In this document: positions 46,336 through 54,959 of the stretch, in pieces
How positions within the stretch are numbered: position 1 is the stretch's first letter
How the letters are laid out: the number at the start of each line of letters is the position of its first letter
Origin: Pseudomonadota bacterium
GTDB lineage: Bacteria; Pseudomonadota; Gammaproteobacteria; Burkholderiales; Rhodocyclaceae
Direction: 5' to 3'
DNA: 64,000 nt
NCBI GenBank assembly: GCA_018241665.1
Contig: JAFEDK010000030.1
Coordinates: 1-64,000, forward strand
Translations under genes and position numbers: made by a program
Notes under the pieces: model-generated
Database searches by the model: none
What the model was told of the DNA's origin: nothing
The model's input: only the letters and a program-made list of their open reading frames with translations

Positions 46336-47798
46336 TCGCGGGTCACGCGGAGCAGCTCTTCGGCCGAGGTCTGGCCGTCGGCGAGCAGGCGCAGGCCGTC
46401 GTCGCGCAGGCTGCGGGTGCCGTGGGCGAGGGCGTGGGCACGCAGCGCGGCTTCGTCGGCGCTGGTGTGGATGAGGCGCTGGAAGGCGTCGTCCACGACG
46501 ATCAGCTCATAGATGCCGCTGCGCCCCGAGTAGCCGGTGCGCGAGCATTCCGGGCAGCCGGGGGCGTGCCACAGCTGGGCCGGCGCATGGGCGCCGAGCA
46601 GGTCGCGGTCGGCTGCAGCGGTTGGTGCCGGTGTGCGGCACACCGGGCACAGCTTGCGTACCAGGCGCTGGGCCAGCACGCCGCGCAACGTGGACGCCAG
46701 CAGGAAGGGCTCGACGCCCATGTCCACCAGGCGGGTGACCGCCGAGGCGGCGTCGTTGGTGTGCAGGGTGGCGAGCACCAGGTGGCCGGTGAGGCTGGCC
46801 TGCACGGCGATCTGGGCGGTTTCCAGGTCGCGGATCTCGCCGATCATGATGACGTCCGGGTCCTGCCGGAGGATCGCCCGCAGGGCCCGCGCGAAGCTGA
46901 GGTCGATGCGGCTGTTGACCTGGATCTGGCCGACGCCGGGCAGGTCGTACTCGACCGGGTCCTCGACGGTGACGATGTTGAGGCTGTGGGCGTCCATGCT
47001 CTGCAGCGCCGCGTACAGCGTGGTGCTCTTGCCGGAGCCGGTGGGGCCGGTGACGAGCAGGATGCCGTGAGGTTCGGCGAGCAGCCTGGCGAAGGGATCG
47101 ACGGTGTCGGCGGCCATGCCGAGGCTGTCGAGGCTGCGCTGGCCGTTGCCCTTGTCAAGCAGGCGCAGCACGATGCGTTCGCCGTGGGTGGTGGGCAGTG
47201 TGGATACCCGCACGTCTACCTGGCGGCCGGCCAGGCGCAGCGCGATGCGGCCGTCCTGGGGCAGGCGCTTCTCGGCGATGTCGAGGCTGGCCATGATCTT
47301 GATCCGCGAGGCCATCGCGGCGTGCAGCGCGCGGTGCGGCTGGGCCACGTCCACCAGTACACCGTCGCGGCGGAAGCGCACCACCGAGTGGCGCTCGTAG
47401 GGCTCGATGTGGATGTCGCTGGCGGCCTGGCGCACGGCCTGGGTCAGCAGCGCGTTGATCATGCGGATGATCGGCGCGTCGTCCTGGGTTTCCAGCAGGT
47501 CTTCGACGGCCGGCAGTTCGGTCATCAGCTGGGTCAGGTCCACCTCCTGGCCGACGTCGGCGACCACCTCGGCAGCGTTGTCGTCGGCGCCGGAATAGGC
47601 CTCGGCGAGGCGGGCCTCGAAGCCGGCGCGGGGCAGGGTCTCGATGCGCAGCGGCACGCCGAGGCTGCGACGCACTTCGCCGAGGGCGGCCAGGTCGGCG
47701 CCTTCGCGCAGGATCAGGTCGGCGTGCTCGCCACCGTGGGCGGCGACGAGGATGCCGTGGGCCTTGGCGAAGGCATAGGGCAGCGACGGGGCGCTCAT
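46332..47798 (-). CDS. gspE: Type II secretion system ATPase E
   Basis: The 488-aa cytoplasmic hexameric ATPase has Walker A '[12 protein letters not shown]', Asp box '[16 protein letters not shown]', His box '[15 protein letters not shown]', and a C-terminal zinc-binding segment with CPVC and CPEC pairs ('KLCPVCRTP', '[11 protein letters not shown]'). The N-terminal domain that binds GspL is present. The length is normal. Confidence 0.95.
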   Translation of the reverse strand: MSAPSLPYAFAKAHGILVAAHGGEHADLILREGADLAALGEVRRSLGVPLRIETLPRAGFEARLAEAYSGADDNAAEVVADVGQEVDLTQLMTELPAVEDLLETQDDAPIIRMINALLTQAVRQAASDIHIEPYERHSVVRFRRDGVLVDVAQPHRALHAAMASRIKIMASLDIAEKRLPQDGRIALRLAGRQVDVRVSTLPTTHGERIVLRLLDKGNGQRSLDSLGMAADTVDPFARLLAEPHGILLVTGPTGSGKSTTLYAALQSMDAHSLNIVTVEDPVEYDLPGVGQIQVNSRIDLSFARALRAILRQDPDVIMIGEIRDLETAQIAVQASLTGHLVLATLHTNDAASAVTRLVDMGVEPFLLASTLRGVLAQRLVRKLCPVCRTPAPTAAADRDLLGAHAPAQLWHAPGCPECSRTGYSGRSGIYELIVVDDAFQRLIHTSADEAALRAHALAHGTRSLRDDGLRLLADGQTSAEELLRVTRE

Positions 47799-50005
47799 GG
47801 GGCCGGCGGCGTGGTCGGGGCCGGTGCGGTGGCGGCGGCCGGTTCGGGGATGCGGTAGAAGGGCACGGTGGGTGCCGGGCTGCCCGGCGGCGGCAGCTCG
47901 GGGGCGCTCGGCTCGTTGCGCATCAGCGCCTCGGTGCGGTCGATGGCGCGCTGCTGGCCGATGACGTAGTTGTAGCGGTCGGACGACAGGTTCTGGATGC
48001 TGGCTGCGTCGCGCAGGATCACCGGGCGCAGGAAGACGATCAGGTTGGTCTTGCCGCGGCTGCGGGTGTTGTAGCGGAACAGGCCGCCCACGTAGGGCAG
48101 GTCGCCGAGCACGGGCACTTTCTCGACGCCGCCGTTGTAGGTGTCTTCCACCAGGCCGCCGAGGGCGATGACGGCGCCGTCGTCCACCAGCACGGTGGAT
48201 TCGATGGAGCGCTTGGTGGTGGACGGGCCGTTGGTGGCGGTGGCGGTGGTGTCGATGATCGCCGAGGCTTCCTGGTAGATCTGCAGGCGCACGGTGCCGC
48301 CTTCGGAGATCTGCGGCTTGACCTTCAGCGTGAGGCCGACGTCCTTGCGCTCGACGGTGGTGAAGGGGTTGGTGGTGGTGCCGCCGGTGGTGGCGTAGGA
48401 GCCGGTGACGAAGGGCACGTTGCGGCCGACGACGATCTTGGCTTCCTCGTTGTCGAGGGTCACCAGGTTGGGCGTGGACAGGATGTTGGCCTTGGTGTCC
48501 GACTCAAGGAAGCGCGCCAGCATGTTGAGGTTGGCGATCTCCTTGCCGCCGACGGTGACCGTGCCGCCGCCGAGGACCAGGTTGAGGCCGTTGCCGGGCA
48601 GCGTGGTGGACGAGCTGGAGGCCAGCCCGGCGGCGAGGTTGAGGATGTTGTTGCCGCTGGAGCTGAAGCTGGTGCCGCCATACACGCTGGTCGAGCCGAT
48701 CTTGCCGGCCTGCCACTGGATGCCGATTTCGGCCGCCTTCTCGGTGCTGACCTCGGTGATCAGGGCTTCCACGTAAACCTGGGCGCGGCGCTTGTCGAGC
48801 TGGTCGATGACCTTGCGGATGTTGTTGTAGATGGCGTCCGGCGCGGTGATGATCAGCGAGTTGGTCATCGGGTCGGCCTGGATGAAGCCGTTGCCGGTGC
48901 CACTGTTGTTCGTGCTGCTGTTGCTGAAGGACGGCGTCGTGCCCATCGTGCTGGTGCTCGAGCCGCTCGTGGTGGCGCTGCCGGTCGTGCCGGTGGTGTT
49001 CGCGGTCGGGGCGAAACTGCTGCCCTGGCTGCTGGTGCCGGTCCCGGTGGTGGAGCCGGCTTCGCCGGACACCACCGCGCGCAGGGTCTGGGCGACCTTA
49101 ACGGCTTCGGCATTCCGCAGGTACACCACGTGGATGTTGCCGGCCGCGCCGGGCTGATCCAGGTTGGCCACCAGCTGGCGAACGGCGTTGATCTTGGACG
49201 GGTTGTCGGAGCGGATCAGCAGGCTGTTGGTGCGCGGGTCGCCGATCACGGTGACGCGCTGGCTGGCGTCGCCGCCGGTGCCCGGTGCAGTGGCAGCAAT
49301 GCCGCTGGCGCCGTCGTTGAGCAGGCGGGTGACGGTCTGGGCCAGGTCGAGAGCAGAGGCGTGCTTGAGCGGCATCACGCGCATGTCGCCCTGGGGCACG
49401 TCGATGGATTCGATGATCTGCGCGATGCGGCCGATGTTCTCGGCGTAGTCGGTGACCACCAGCGAATTGTTGCCGGGATAGGCGGTGACGGTGTTGTTCG
49501 GCGATACCAGCGGGCGGATCACCGGCACCAGCTGGGCGGCCGATTCGTTCTTCAGGTTGAAGACCTGGGTGGTCAGGCGGTCGCCGCCGCCGGCGCCGTT
49601 GCCCTTGCCGACCGGCACCGCGTGCAGCTTGGCGTCGGCTTCCGGCACGATCTTGGTGACGCCCTGGCCCTCGACTGCCGCGTAGCCCTGCAGGCGCAGC
49701 GCCGACAGCAGGATCGAGTAGGTCAGGTGGCGGGCCACCGGGCGCGCGGTGACGATGTTGAGGGTGCCCTTGACGCGCGGATCGACGATGAAATTGCGCC
49801 CGGAGATCTTGGAGATGGCCTGGATCACCGCGCCGATGTCGGCATTCACGAAGTTGAGGGACACCGGCTCGCCATTGGCGGCAGTGCCGTTGTCGGCAGC
49901 GAAGGCCAGCGGTGCCGGCAGGGCCAGGGTCGTGGCGACGGTGGAGGCGAGGCAGGCGGCGAGAACGCGCCGGGTGACCCCGGGGCGACGGCGGGCTGAT
50001 TTCAT
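47795..50005 (-). CDS. gspD: Type II secretion system secretin D
   Basis: The 736-aa outer-membrane channel has a signal peptide (about 1-36, ending 'LPAPLAFA'). N0-N3 domains follow ('[19 protein letters not shown]', '[19 protein letters not shown]'), with a long Gly/Ser/Thr-rich insert in N3 (about 310-370). The secretin core is '[11 protein letters not shown]' and '[19 protein letters not shown]'. The C terminus is Pro-rich. It overlaps gspC by four bases. Confidence 0.95.
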   Translation of the reverse strand: MKSARRRPGVTRRVLAACLASTVATTLALPAPLAFAADNGTAANGEPVSLNFVNADIGAVIQAISKISGRNFIVDPRVKGTLNIVTARPVARHLTYSILLSALRLQGYAAVEGQGVTKIVPEADAKLHAVPVGKGNGAGGGDRLTTQVFNLKNESAAQLVPVIRPLVSPNNTVTAYPGNNSLVVTDYAENIGRIAQIIESIDVPQGDMRVMPLKHASALDLAQTVTRLLNDGASGIAATAPGTGGDASQRVTVIGDPRTNSLLIRSDNPSKINAVRQLVANLDQPGAAGNIHVVYLRNAEAVKVAQTLRAVVSGEAGSTTGTGTSSQGSSFAPTANTTGTTGSATTSGSSTSTMGTTPSFSNSSTNNSGTGNGFIQADPMTNSLIITAPDAIYNNIRKVIDQLDKRRAQVYVEALITEVSTEKAAEIGIQWQAGKIGSTSVYGGTSFSSSGNNILNLAAGLASSSSTTLPGNGLNLVLGGGTVTVGGKEIANLNMLARFLESDTKANILSTPNLVTLDNEEAKIVVGRNVPFVTGSYATTGGTTTNPFTTVERKDVGLTLKVKPQISEGGTVRLQIYQEASAIIDTTATATNGPSTTKRSIESTVLVDDGAVIALGGLVEDTYNGGVEKVPVLGDLPYVGGLFRYNTRSRGKTNLIVFLRPVILRDAASIQNLSSDRYNYVIGQQRAIDRTEALMRNEPSAPELPPPGSPAPTVPFYRIPEPAAATAPAPTTPPAP

Positions 50006-50625
50006 TGGTTGCTGACAGGTTGCGCCGGGAGGCCGGCGGGATAAGGTGCTTGCCCCGACGCGTCGCTGCCGATGATGGCTGGTGTCGGGGATGGGGACGG
50101 GAAGATCGCCGGGGTGCCGGGCATCGGCTGCGCGGGGTTGGCGTCACTGCCCGTCGCGGCGCCGCGGTCGACGAGCTTGATGGTCTGGCGGGCGCCACCC
50201 GAGGTCAGCTCGATGCTGTCCCGGCCGATGGCCGTCAGGGTGACGCCGGGCTGGATCTCCTGGCCTTCGACGACGCCCTGCTGGGCGCCGCCGTCGATGG
50301 CGATGATGGCCCAGCCGGGGCGGCCGTTGCCGCCGGTTACCACGGCCTGCAGGGTGTAGCGGCCGGGCTGTGCGACGACGACGCCCGGACCGCTGTCGGA
50401 CTGGCCCATCAGGTGGCGGCTGGCGATGGCCTGGGCAGCGGCCTGCGGGTCGGCGATGGTGATGATGGGGAGGGCCGGCGGACGTGGTGCGCTGAAGCGC
50501 CAGAACAGGTCTGCCGCCACCCAGGCGGACAGGGCCAGCGCGACACCCCAGGCGAGCGGGGTGACGAAGCGGGCGGCGCGCGGCCAGGGCAGGCGAGACA
50601 GGTCGAAGCGTTCGGACAGGTTCAT
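50002..50625 (-). CDS. gspC: Type II secretion system protein C
   Basis: The 207-aa protein has one TM (about 19-42, 'FVTPLAWGVALALSAWVAADL'), then the homology region that binds the secretin ('IASRHLMGQ', 'LQAVVTGGNGRPGWAIIAI'). The C terminus is Pro/Ala-rich and has no PDZ domain, so it is a short GspC. It is the first gene of the 12-gene gsp operon. Confidence 0.9.
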   Translation of the reverse strand: MNLSERFDLSRLPWPRAARFVTPLAWGVALALSAWVAADLFWRFSAPRPPALPIITIADPQAAAQAIASRHLMGQSDSGPGVVVAQPGRYTLQAVVTGGNGRPGWAIIAIDGGAQQGVVEGQEIQPGVTLTAIGRDSIELTSGGARQTIKLVDRGAATGSDANPAQPMPGTPAIFPSPSPTPAIIGSDASGQAPYPAGLPAQPVSNQ

Positions 50626-50651
50626 CGGGTGCGTCGCACAAAAGACCGACA

Positions 50652-50680
50652 ATCTTAGCCGGCCTCTGTTACGGGATAAA
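50652..50680 (-). promoter_or_regulatory. Possible sigma-70 promoter of the gsp operon
   Basis: On the minus strand TTTATC (50680-50675) and TAAGAT (50657-50652) are 17 bp apart, 27 bases before the gspC ATG. The -35 match is weak. Confidence 0.35.
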
Positions 50681-50738
50681 GCACCGCGATGACGCAGGGC
50701 TGAGATCCACGCCGATCGCAGGCCCCGGCAGGGAGGGA

Positions 50739-51590
50739 TTACGCGGATATGCCGACGGTGAGGGATGCGGAATAGCCGTTGCTCACCGAGCCGCTGATCG
50801 ATGCCATCTGGAGGCTGTAGCCGTCGCTGAAGACGTTGTCGGTGGCGAGGCTGATGGCGTTGAGGTTGCTGGCGCTGCTCTCGTAGCCGCTGGTGGCATA
50901 CACCTCCTGGCAGGTGGCGGTCGGAAAGGTCAGCTGGGAGGTCTTGAGCTTGTTGCCGTAGGCGCTGGCCTTGGCGAGGCTCGGGTAGATCTCGAAATGG
51001 ATGTGGGGGACGCGCCCGAGGTAGCAGCCGGGGAAGATGGTCAGGAAAGTGACCTTGCCGTTGCTGTCGGTTTCCTGCACGCCGCGCAGGTAGTTTTCGC
51101 CGGTGATGCCGGTGCTGTAGAGGGAGTACAGGCCGTCGCGGGTGCAGTGCCACAGGTAGATCGCGTAGCCGGCCAGGTTGGCGCAGCTGCCGGCGGTGTT
51201 GACCAGCTGCAGCGTCAGGGTGAGCGGAATGCCTGCCGCCACGCCGCTGGCGCCGGCGATGCTGGAGCGGATGTCGCTGCGCACGATGCCCGACAGGCTG
51301 AGCGCGTTGGCGACGCCGTTGCTGTTGTAGTTGGAGCCGTCACCAGGGTAAGGGCCGGCAGTCTCTTCGGGGATCACTGAACAACTGCTCACGGTGCTCG
51401 TCGAGGTGCTGCTGGACCCGGTGGAGACGGCGATGCTGCCGAAGCTGGCGGAGCCGCCGCCGCCGCAGCCGACCAGCGGCAGCGGCGCGATGGCGCCGGC
51501 CAGAAGCCAGCGCAGGCTGCGGCGGCGGTCGGTGTTGGCCTTGAACAGGGTTTCGAGGTCGTGGATGAGGTGGTGGTCGTGCTTTTCCAT
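50739..51590 (-). CDS. Exported intradiol ring-cleavage dioxygenase-like lipoprotein
   Basis: The 283-aa protein has a twin-arginine-like stretch ('DRRRSLRWLLAGAIAPLPL') leading to a lipobox 'LVGC' (C42), then a Ser/Thr-rich linker, then an intradiol dioxygenase-like fold. The candidate Fe(III) ligands are present: a Tyr in 'DGLYSLYSTG' (about 155-158), Y190 in 'FPGCYLGRVPHIHFE', and H196/H198. The short PGCY-xx-R-xPHIHF loop is that of the extracellular intradiol-like subfamily, whose substrates are mostly unknown. It sits upstream of gspC on the same strand with a 113-bp gap, which makes it a candidate T2SS substrate or a linked gene. Confidence 0.82.
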   Translation of the reverse strand: MEKHDHHLIHDLETLFKANTDRRRSLRWLLAGAIAPLPLVGCGGGGSASFGSIAVSTGSSSTSTSTVSSCSVIPEETAGPYPGDGSNYNSNGVANALSLSGIVRSDIRSSIAGASGVAAGIPLTLTLQLVNTAGSCANLAGYAIYLWHCTRDGLYSLYSTGITGENYLRGVQETDSNGKVTFLTIFPGCYLGRVPHIHFEIYPSLAKASAYGNKLKTSQLTFPTATCQEVYATSGYESSASNLNAISLATDNVFSDGYSLQMASISGSVSNGYSASLTVGISA

Positions 51591-51707
51591 GGTTCGCTCC
51601 GCGCTGGGGAAGGGTTTCCGGCTGGGCCGGGTCGCAGCGGAGTGTAGGAAGAGCGGCCGTTAAGGCCTGTTGCGGCAGGGTAAAAACGGGTTAAGGCAAA
51701 ATGGGCA

Positions 51708-52460
51708 TCAAGGCGGCGCGTGACCGCGCGGGGCGGCGGTCAGGGCGTCCGACCAGCCGAGCACATCCAGCAGCGTGGCGAATTCGCCCTCGGGCGCCGC
51801 GAGCAGGTCGAGGGGCTGGCCAGTATGAGGGTGCGTCAGCTGCAGGCGCGTGCACGCCAGAAACATGCGATGGCAGTTGAACAGCTGCTGGAAGAGCCGG
51901 TTGTGACGGCCCTTGCCGAAGGTCGAGTCACCGATGATGGGATGGGCGATGTGCTTCAGGTGGCGGCGGATCTGGTGGCGCCGGCCGGTGTGCGGTGTCA
52001 GTTCGAGCAGCGCGTAGCGGCTGGTCGGGTAGCGGTCCACCTGGTGCGGCAGTTCGCAGACGGCCAGGCGGCGGAAATCGGTGACGGCCGGTTGGGCTTC
52101 ATCCGAACTCTGCTTGCCGACCCATTCCTTGTCGTCGCGGCGGCGCGACAGCGGGTGGTCGATGCGTCCGCTTTCCGGCGGATGGCCGCGCACGACGGCC
52201 AGGTAGGTCTTGAGGACCTGCTGGCTCTCGAACTGGGTGCCGAGGGCGCGGGCGGTGTCCCTGTCCAGCGCGAACAGCAGCACGCCGGAGGTGCCGCGGT
52301 CGAGGCGGTGGGCAGGATGCACGTGGCGGCCGAGCTGGTCGCGGAGCAACTGCACGGCGAAGCGGGTTTCGTGACGGTCCAGTTCGCTACGGTGGACCAG
52401 CAGCCCGGCGGGCTTGTGGATGGCGACGAGGTGTTCGTCCTGAAAGAGGATGGGCAGCAT
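51708..52460 (-). CDS. truC: tRNA pseudouridine synthase TruC-like
   Basis: The 250-aa RluA-family enzyme without an S4 domain starts 'MLPILFQDEHLVAIHKPAGL', with catalytic Asp in 'HRLDRGTSGVLLFALDRD' (about 54). 'GRRHQIRRHLKHIAHPIIGD' is the family's C-terminal motif. TruC makes pseudouridine 65 in tRNA-Ile1 and tRNA-Asp in E. coli. The frame extends upstream through the REPIN at 52525, but the start at 52460 matches the family. Confidence 0.87.
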   Translation of the reverse strand: MLPILFQDEHLVAIHKPAGLLVHRSELDRHETRFAVQLLRDQLGRHVHPAHRLDRGTSGVLLFALDRDTARALGTQFESQQVLKTYLAVVRGHPPESGRIDHPLSRRRDDKEWVGKQSSDEAQPAVTDFRRLAVCELPHQVDRYPTSRYALLELTPHTGRRHQIRRHLKHIAHPIIGDSTFGKGRHNRLFQQLFNCHRMFLACTRLQLTHPHTGQPLDLLAAPEGEFATLLDVLGWSDALTAAPRGHAPP

Positions 52461-52524
52461 CGGGCGATGGTAGCCCAGGGAGGCGCCGCGGCGGTGGCGA
52501 ATAAAGGCGCATCCGCCATTTCCA

Positions 52525-52591
52525 GTGGGGGCGAATTCATTCGCCCTCCGAGCTAGAACAACCGACCGAGGGCGAATGAATTCGCCCCCAC
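52525..52591. repeat. REPIN-like REP doublet 6 (truC-LRV gap)
   Basis: Perfect 22-bp inverted arms at 52525-52546 and 52570-52591, 23-nt spacer. It separates the distal end of the nif operon (52612) from truC, and may act as its 3' boundary, since no classical terminator is visible there. Confidence 0.85.
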
Positions 52592-52611
52592 GGATGCTGG
52601 TGTCGGGGGCT

Positions 52612-53370
52612 TCAGCCGACGTGCTGTTCGCCGCGCGCGAGGCGTTCGCGGATGGCCTGCAGGACTTCTTCGTCGGGCTCGGTGTCGAGCAGCGTGGCGA
52701 GGGCATCGACGGGAGCATGGGCGACGGCGGCGAGGCGTACCGACCAGTCGGGATCAGCCAGCATCTTGGCGGCATCCGGCGGCAGCATGCGCCCGGCGGC
52801 GATGCGGCGGACCTCAGCCTCGCTGTCGTCGGCATAACAGCTCAGGGCGAAGGCGGGCAGGCGGCTGGCGACGGCCTTGCGGACTTCCCGCTCGGGATCG
52901 TGGATCAACGGGCGCAGCAGACCGTGGGAGACCTTGCGGACGGCGAACATGCGTACCAGGTAGTCGATGTCCTTGAGTGCCCATTCGAGCTGTTCGGCGG
53001 GCAGGCGTTGCACGGCGATTGCACGCACGTCCCGGTCCGGATCGTGGATCAGCTCGGGCAGGCGTTCGTCGGGGATGCGGCCGGCGACGACGCGGCGCAC
53101 GACTTCATCGGTGTCGTGCATCAGGTGGTCGATCGTCTCCAGCGGCGCGTAGCGGGCGGCGATGGCACGGCGCTCCCAGAAGTCGTCACCCAGGTAGGCC
53201 TCGGCTTCGCCGGGGTTGGCGCGGAAGAAGCGGTCGATCTGACGGCCGCTCATGGCCACCACGCAGCGGTCGCCGGGGGTGCATTGGCCGGCGGCGAGGA
53301 GATCGGCGTGGTGGCAGCCGGCACAGTCGGCCGCCACCACGCGCAGGCCGTGGGCGCCCCTGTCAGTCAT
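52612..53370 (-). CDS. 4Fe-4S-binding leucine-rich repeat variant (LRV) protein, nif-associated
   Basis: The 252-aa protein has an N-terminal cysteine cluster 'CAGCHHADLLAAGQC' plus 'GDRCV' (about 18-40) able to bind one [4Fe-4S] cluster. About eight LRV/HEAT-like helical repeats of roughly 24 residues follow ('DEVVRRVVAGRIPDERLPEL', 'REVRKAVASRLPAFALSC'). This matches the LRV protein first described from the Azotobacter vinelandii nif region, whose function remains unknown. It is the last gene of the nif operon and overlaps the preceding gene by eight bases. Confidence 0.87.
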   Translation of the reverse strand: MTDRGAHGLRVVAADCAGCHHADLLAAGQCTPGDRCVVAMSGRQIDRFFRANPGEAEAYLGDDFWERRAIAARYAPLETIDHLMHDTDEVVRRVVAGRIPDERLPELIHDPDRDVRAIAVQRLPAEQLEWALKDIDYLVRMFAVRKVSHGLLRPLIHDPEREVRKAVASRLPAFALSCYADDSEAEVRRIAAGRMLPPDAAKMLADPDWSVRLAAVAHAPVDALATLLDTEPDEEVLQAIRERLARGEQHVG

Positions 53371-53671
53371 CGTCGCCGGACAGCAGGGTGAACACGATGC
53401 CGCAGCCGCGATCCTCGTTGGTGGTGAGGGACACGCAGTGCTCGGTGGCATCCAGCAGGTACATGGCGACGCCGTCGTGTTGGAGCCAGGTCGGCATGCG
53501 GGCCGGGATGTCGTCCTCGTTGCAGATCAGCAGGCGCAGGCCGGGGTGCTCGACGCGCATGACGGCGAGCATTTCGGTGGAGCCGTTGTGGGCCTTGATC
53601 CGGCCGGCCAGCTCGCGGGCCAGCTCGGGGGTGATCTGCGGGCGCGGGGGCAGGGCGTTGGGGGCGTTCAT
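53363..53671 (-). CDS. Small conserved nif-cluster protein, function unknown
   Basis: The 102-aa cytoplasmic protein starts 'MNAPNALPPRPQITPELA'. It has no signal, no TM and only scattered cysteines ('LLICNEDD', 'TEHCVSLTTNEDRGCGIVF'). It overlaps nafY and the LRV gene by a few bases, so it is surely translated within the nif operon. It may belong to a DUF6129-like family seen in nif clusters of beta- and gammaproteobacteria, but I could not confirm that. Confidence 0.7.
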   Translation of the reverse strand: MNAPNALPPRPQITPELARELAGRIKAHNGSTEMLAVMRVEHPGLRLLICNEDDIPARMPTWLQHDGVAMYLLDATEHCVSLTTNEDRGCGIVFTLLSGDDD

Positions 53672-54387
53672 GATTCGGCCTCCTCCACCTCGGTGTCCTC
53701 GGCAAAGCGGGCCAGGGATGCCGGCTCCACGCCCATCACGCGGGCCAGCCAGGGCGGCGGGGCGAGCATGGCGGTCTGCAGCTTGGCGAGGGCGTTGGCC
53801 ACCGGGCCGCCCGCCGGCCACTTGACCGGGTGCACGCCGGCGCGCACGACCTTGGCCGCCGCGGGGCCGCCGATGGATTGCACATAGACCAGCTGGCAGT
53901 CGGCGATCAGCGCCGAGCGGGCGACGTTCTTGTCCTCTTCGGCGTCGGCCTCGGCGGTGCCGCGGACGGCCACCAGGCGGCTGTCGGTGGTGCTGACCTG
54001 GTAGATCAGGAAGCGCTGGCAGGAGCCGAAGTGACCGTCGGTCAGCTCGCCATTGTTGGAGGCCATCGCGACGCGCAGGCTGTTGGGCAGATCGCCGTCG
54101 GCGTAGGGTTGCGGCTTGGGCAGGCCGTCATCGACGCCTTCGCCCCACAGGAGGCGTACGGCGCGCTTGATGGCTTCCTTGTCGATGGTGGTCTTGCCGT
54201 CTTCGCCGGCCAGCCACAGGTTCAGGTCGGCGACGGTGACGCCGCCGAGCTTGTCGGCGGTGAGGGGCAGGCCGAGCCGTTCGGAGACCACGCCAATGAA
54301 GCCGCGCAGGTCGAGTTCGGGGATTTCGCGGACTGCCAGGGCGAGTCGCAGGGCGATCTCGCGGGTGAGGGGGGCGGTTTCACTCAT
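53668..54387 (-). CDS. nafY: Nitrogenase accessory factor Y (FeMo-co binding, NafY/NifY type)
   Basis: In the 239-aa protein an N-terminal helical domain (about 1-90), of the kind that docks on apo-dinitrogenase, is followed by a NifB/NifX/NafY FeMo-co-binding domain (about 100-215). The conserved cofactor-ligand region is 'TDGHFGSCQRFLIYQV', with His at 119, close to the His reported as ligand in Azotobacter NafY (about 121). The position after nifT is the same as nifY in the Azotobacter nifHDKTY order. AAGGAG precedes the ATG. Confidence 0.88.
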   Translation of the reverse strand: MSETAPLTREIALRLALAVREIPELDLRGFIGVVSERLGLPLTADKLGGVTVADLNLWLAGEDGKTTIDKEAIKRAVRLLWGEGVDDGLPKPQPYADGDLPNSLRVAMASNNGELTDGHFGSCQRFLIYQVSTTDSRLVAVRGTAEADAEEDKNVARSALIADCQLVYVQSIGGPAAAKVVRAGVHPVKWPAGGPVANALAKLQTAMLAPPPWLARVMGVEPASLARFAEDTEVEEAES

Positions 54388-54425
54388 GCTTGCGCTCCTT
54401 GGGCTGGAGGTCGTGCCGGTCCTGC

Positions 54426-54623
54426 TCAGGGCGTGGGCACGATACAGCCGTCAGTCGGACACACCGAGACGCACTGGGGCTCGTCGAAATGCCCCTCGCA
54501 CTCGGTGCAGCTGTCCTGGTTGATCAGGACCGTGCCGCCCGACGCCTGGATCGAATGGGTCGGGCAGACGGTTTCGCAGTCGGCGCAGAAGACACACAGG
54601 GCTTGTCTGATCTCCATGGCCAT
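54426..54623 (-). CDS. 2[4Fe-4S] ferredoxin, nif-associated
   Basis: The 65-aa protein has two cluster-binding motifs, 'CVFCADCETVCP' and, with the long insert typical of nif/alvin-type ferredoxins, 'CTECEGHFDEPQCVSVCP'. It is likely an electron carrier for nitrogenase or for cofactor assembly. The start could be 54623 or the second ATG two codons later; the ribosome-binding site is weak for both. It lies between nifT and nafY. Confidence 0.9.
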   Translation of the reverse strand: MAMEIRQALCVFCADCETVCPTHSIQASGGTVLINQDSCTECEGHFDEPQCVSVCPTDGCIVPTP

Positions 54624-54663
54624 GGCTGCGTAGTCCGTGCTGGGAGGTTCCGGTCGGGCGAGA

Positions 54664-54891
54664 TCAGTCGTCCTCGCCGCCCATCCGCTTGGCCTTGACC
54701 GTGATCGGCAGGCGCGGCTGGGTTTCGAGGGGGTCGAAGTACCAGCGGCTGCCGTCCTTCAGGACGAGCTCGCCGCCCCAGCGCTCGGGGGTGTCGAATT
54801 CGAGGGAGACGATGTCGTCTTCCAGGTCTTTCTTGGGGAGGTAGAACGACAACGCACCGTTGTCGCCGCGCCGGATCATGATGTTCGCCAT
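54664..54891 (-). CDS. nifT: Nitrogen fixation protein NifT/FixU
   Basis: The 75-aa small protein has the family's conserved frame: 'MIRRGDNGALSFYLPKKDLE', then 'WGGELVLKDGSRWYFDP'. It is typically placed right after nifK. Its role is not settled. AAGGAG stands before the ATG. Confidence 0.93.
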   Translation of the reverse strand: MANIMIRRGDNGALSFYLPKKDLEDDIVSLEFDTPERWGGELVLKDGSRWYFDPLETQPRLPITVKAKRMGGEDD

Positions 54892-54918
54892 ATCGGTGTA
54901 CTCCTTCTGTTCGTGCCG

Positions 54919-54946
54919 AAGCCCCCCGTCCGGGGACGGGGGGCTT
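54919..54946 (-). other. Strong hairpin between nifK and nifT
   Basis: AAGCCCCCCGTC and GACGGGGGGCTT form a 12-bp GC-rich stem with a 4-nt loop, 14 bases after the nifK stop. No T-tract follows on the minus strand. It probably stabilises the nifHDK message end and lowers expression of the distal genes. Confidence 0.6.
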
Positions 54947-54959
54947 GCGGGGATGCCGA

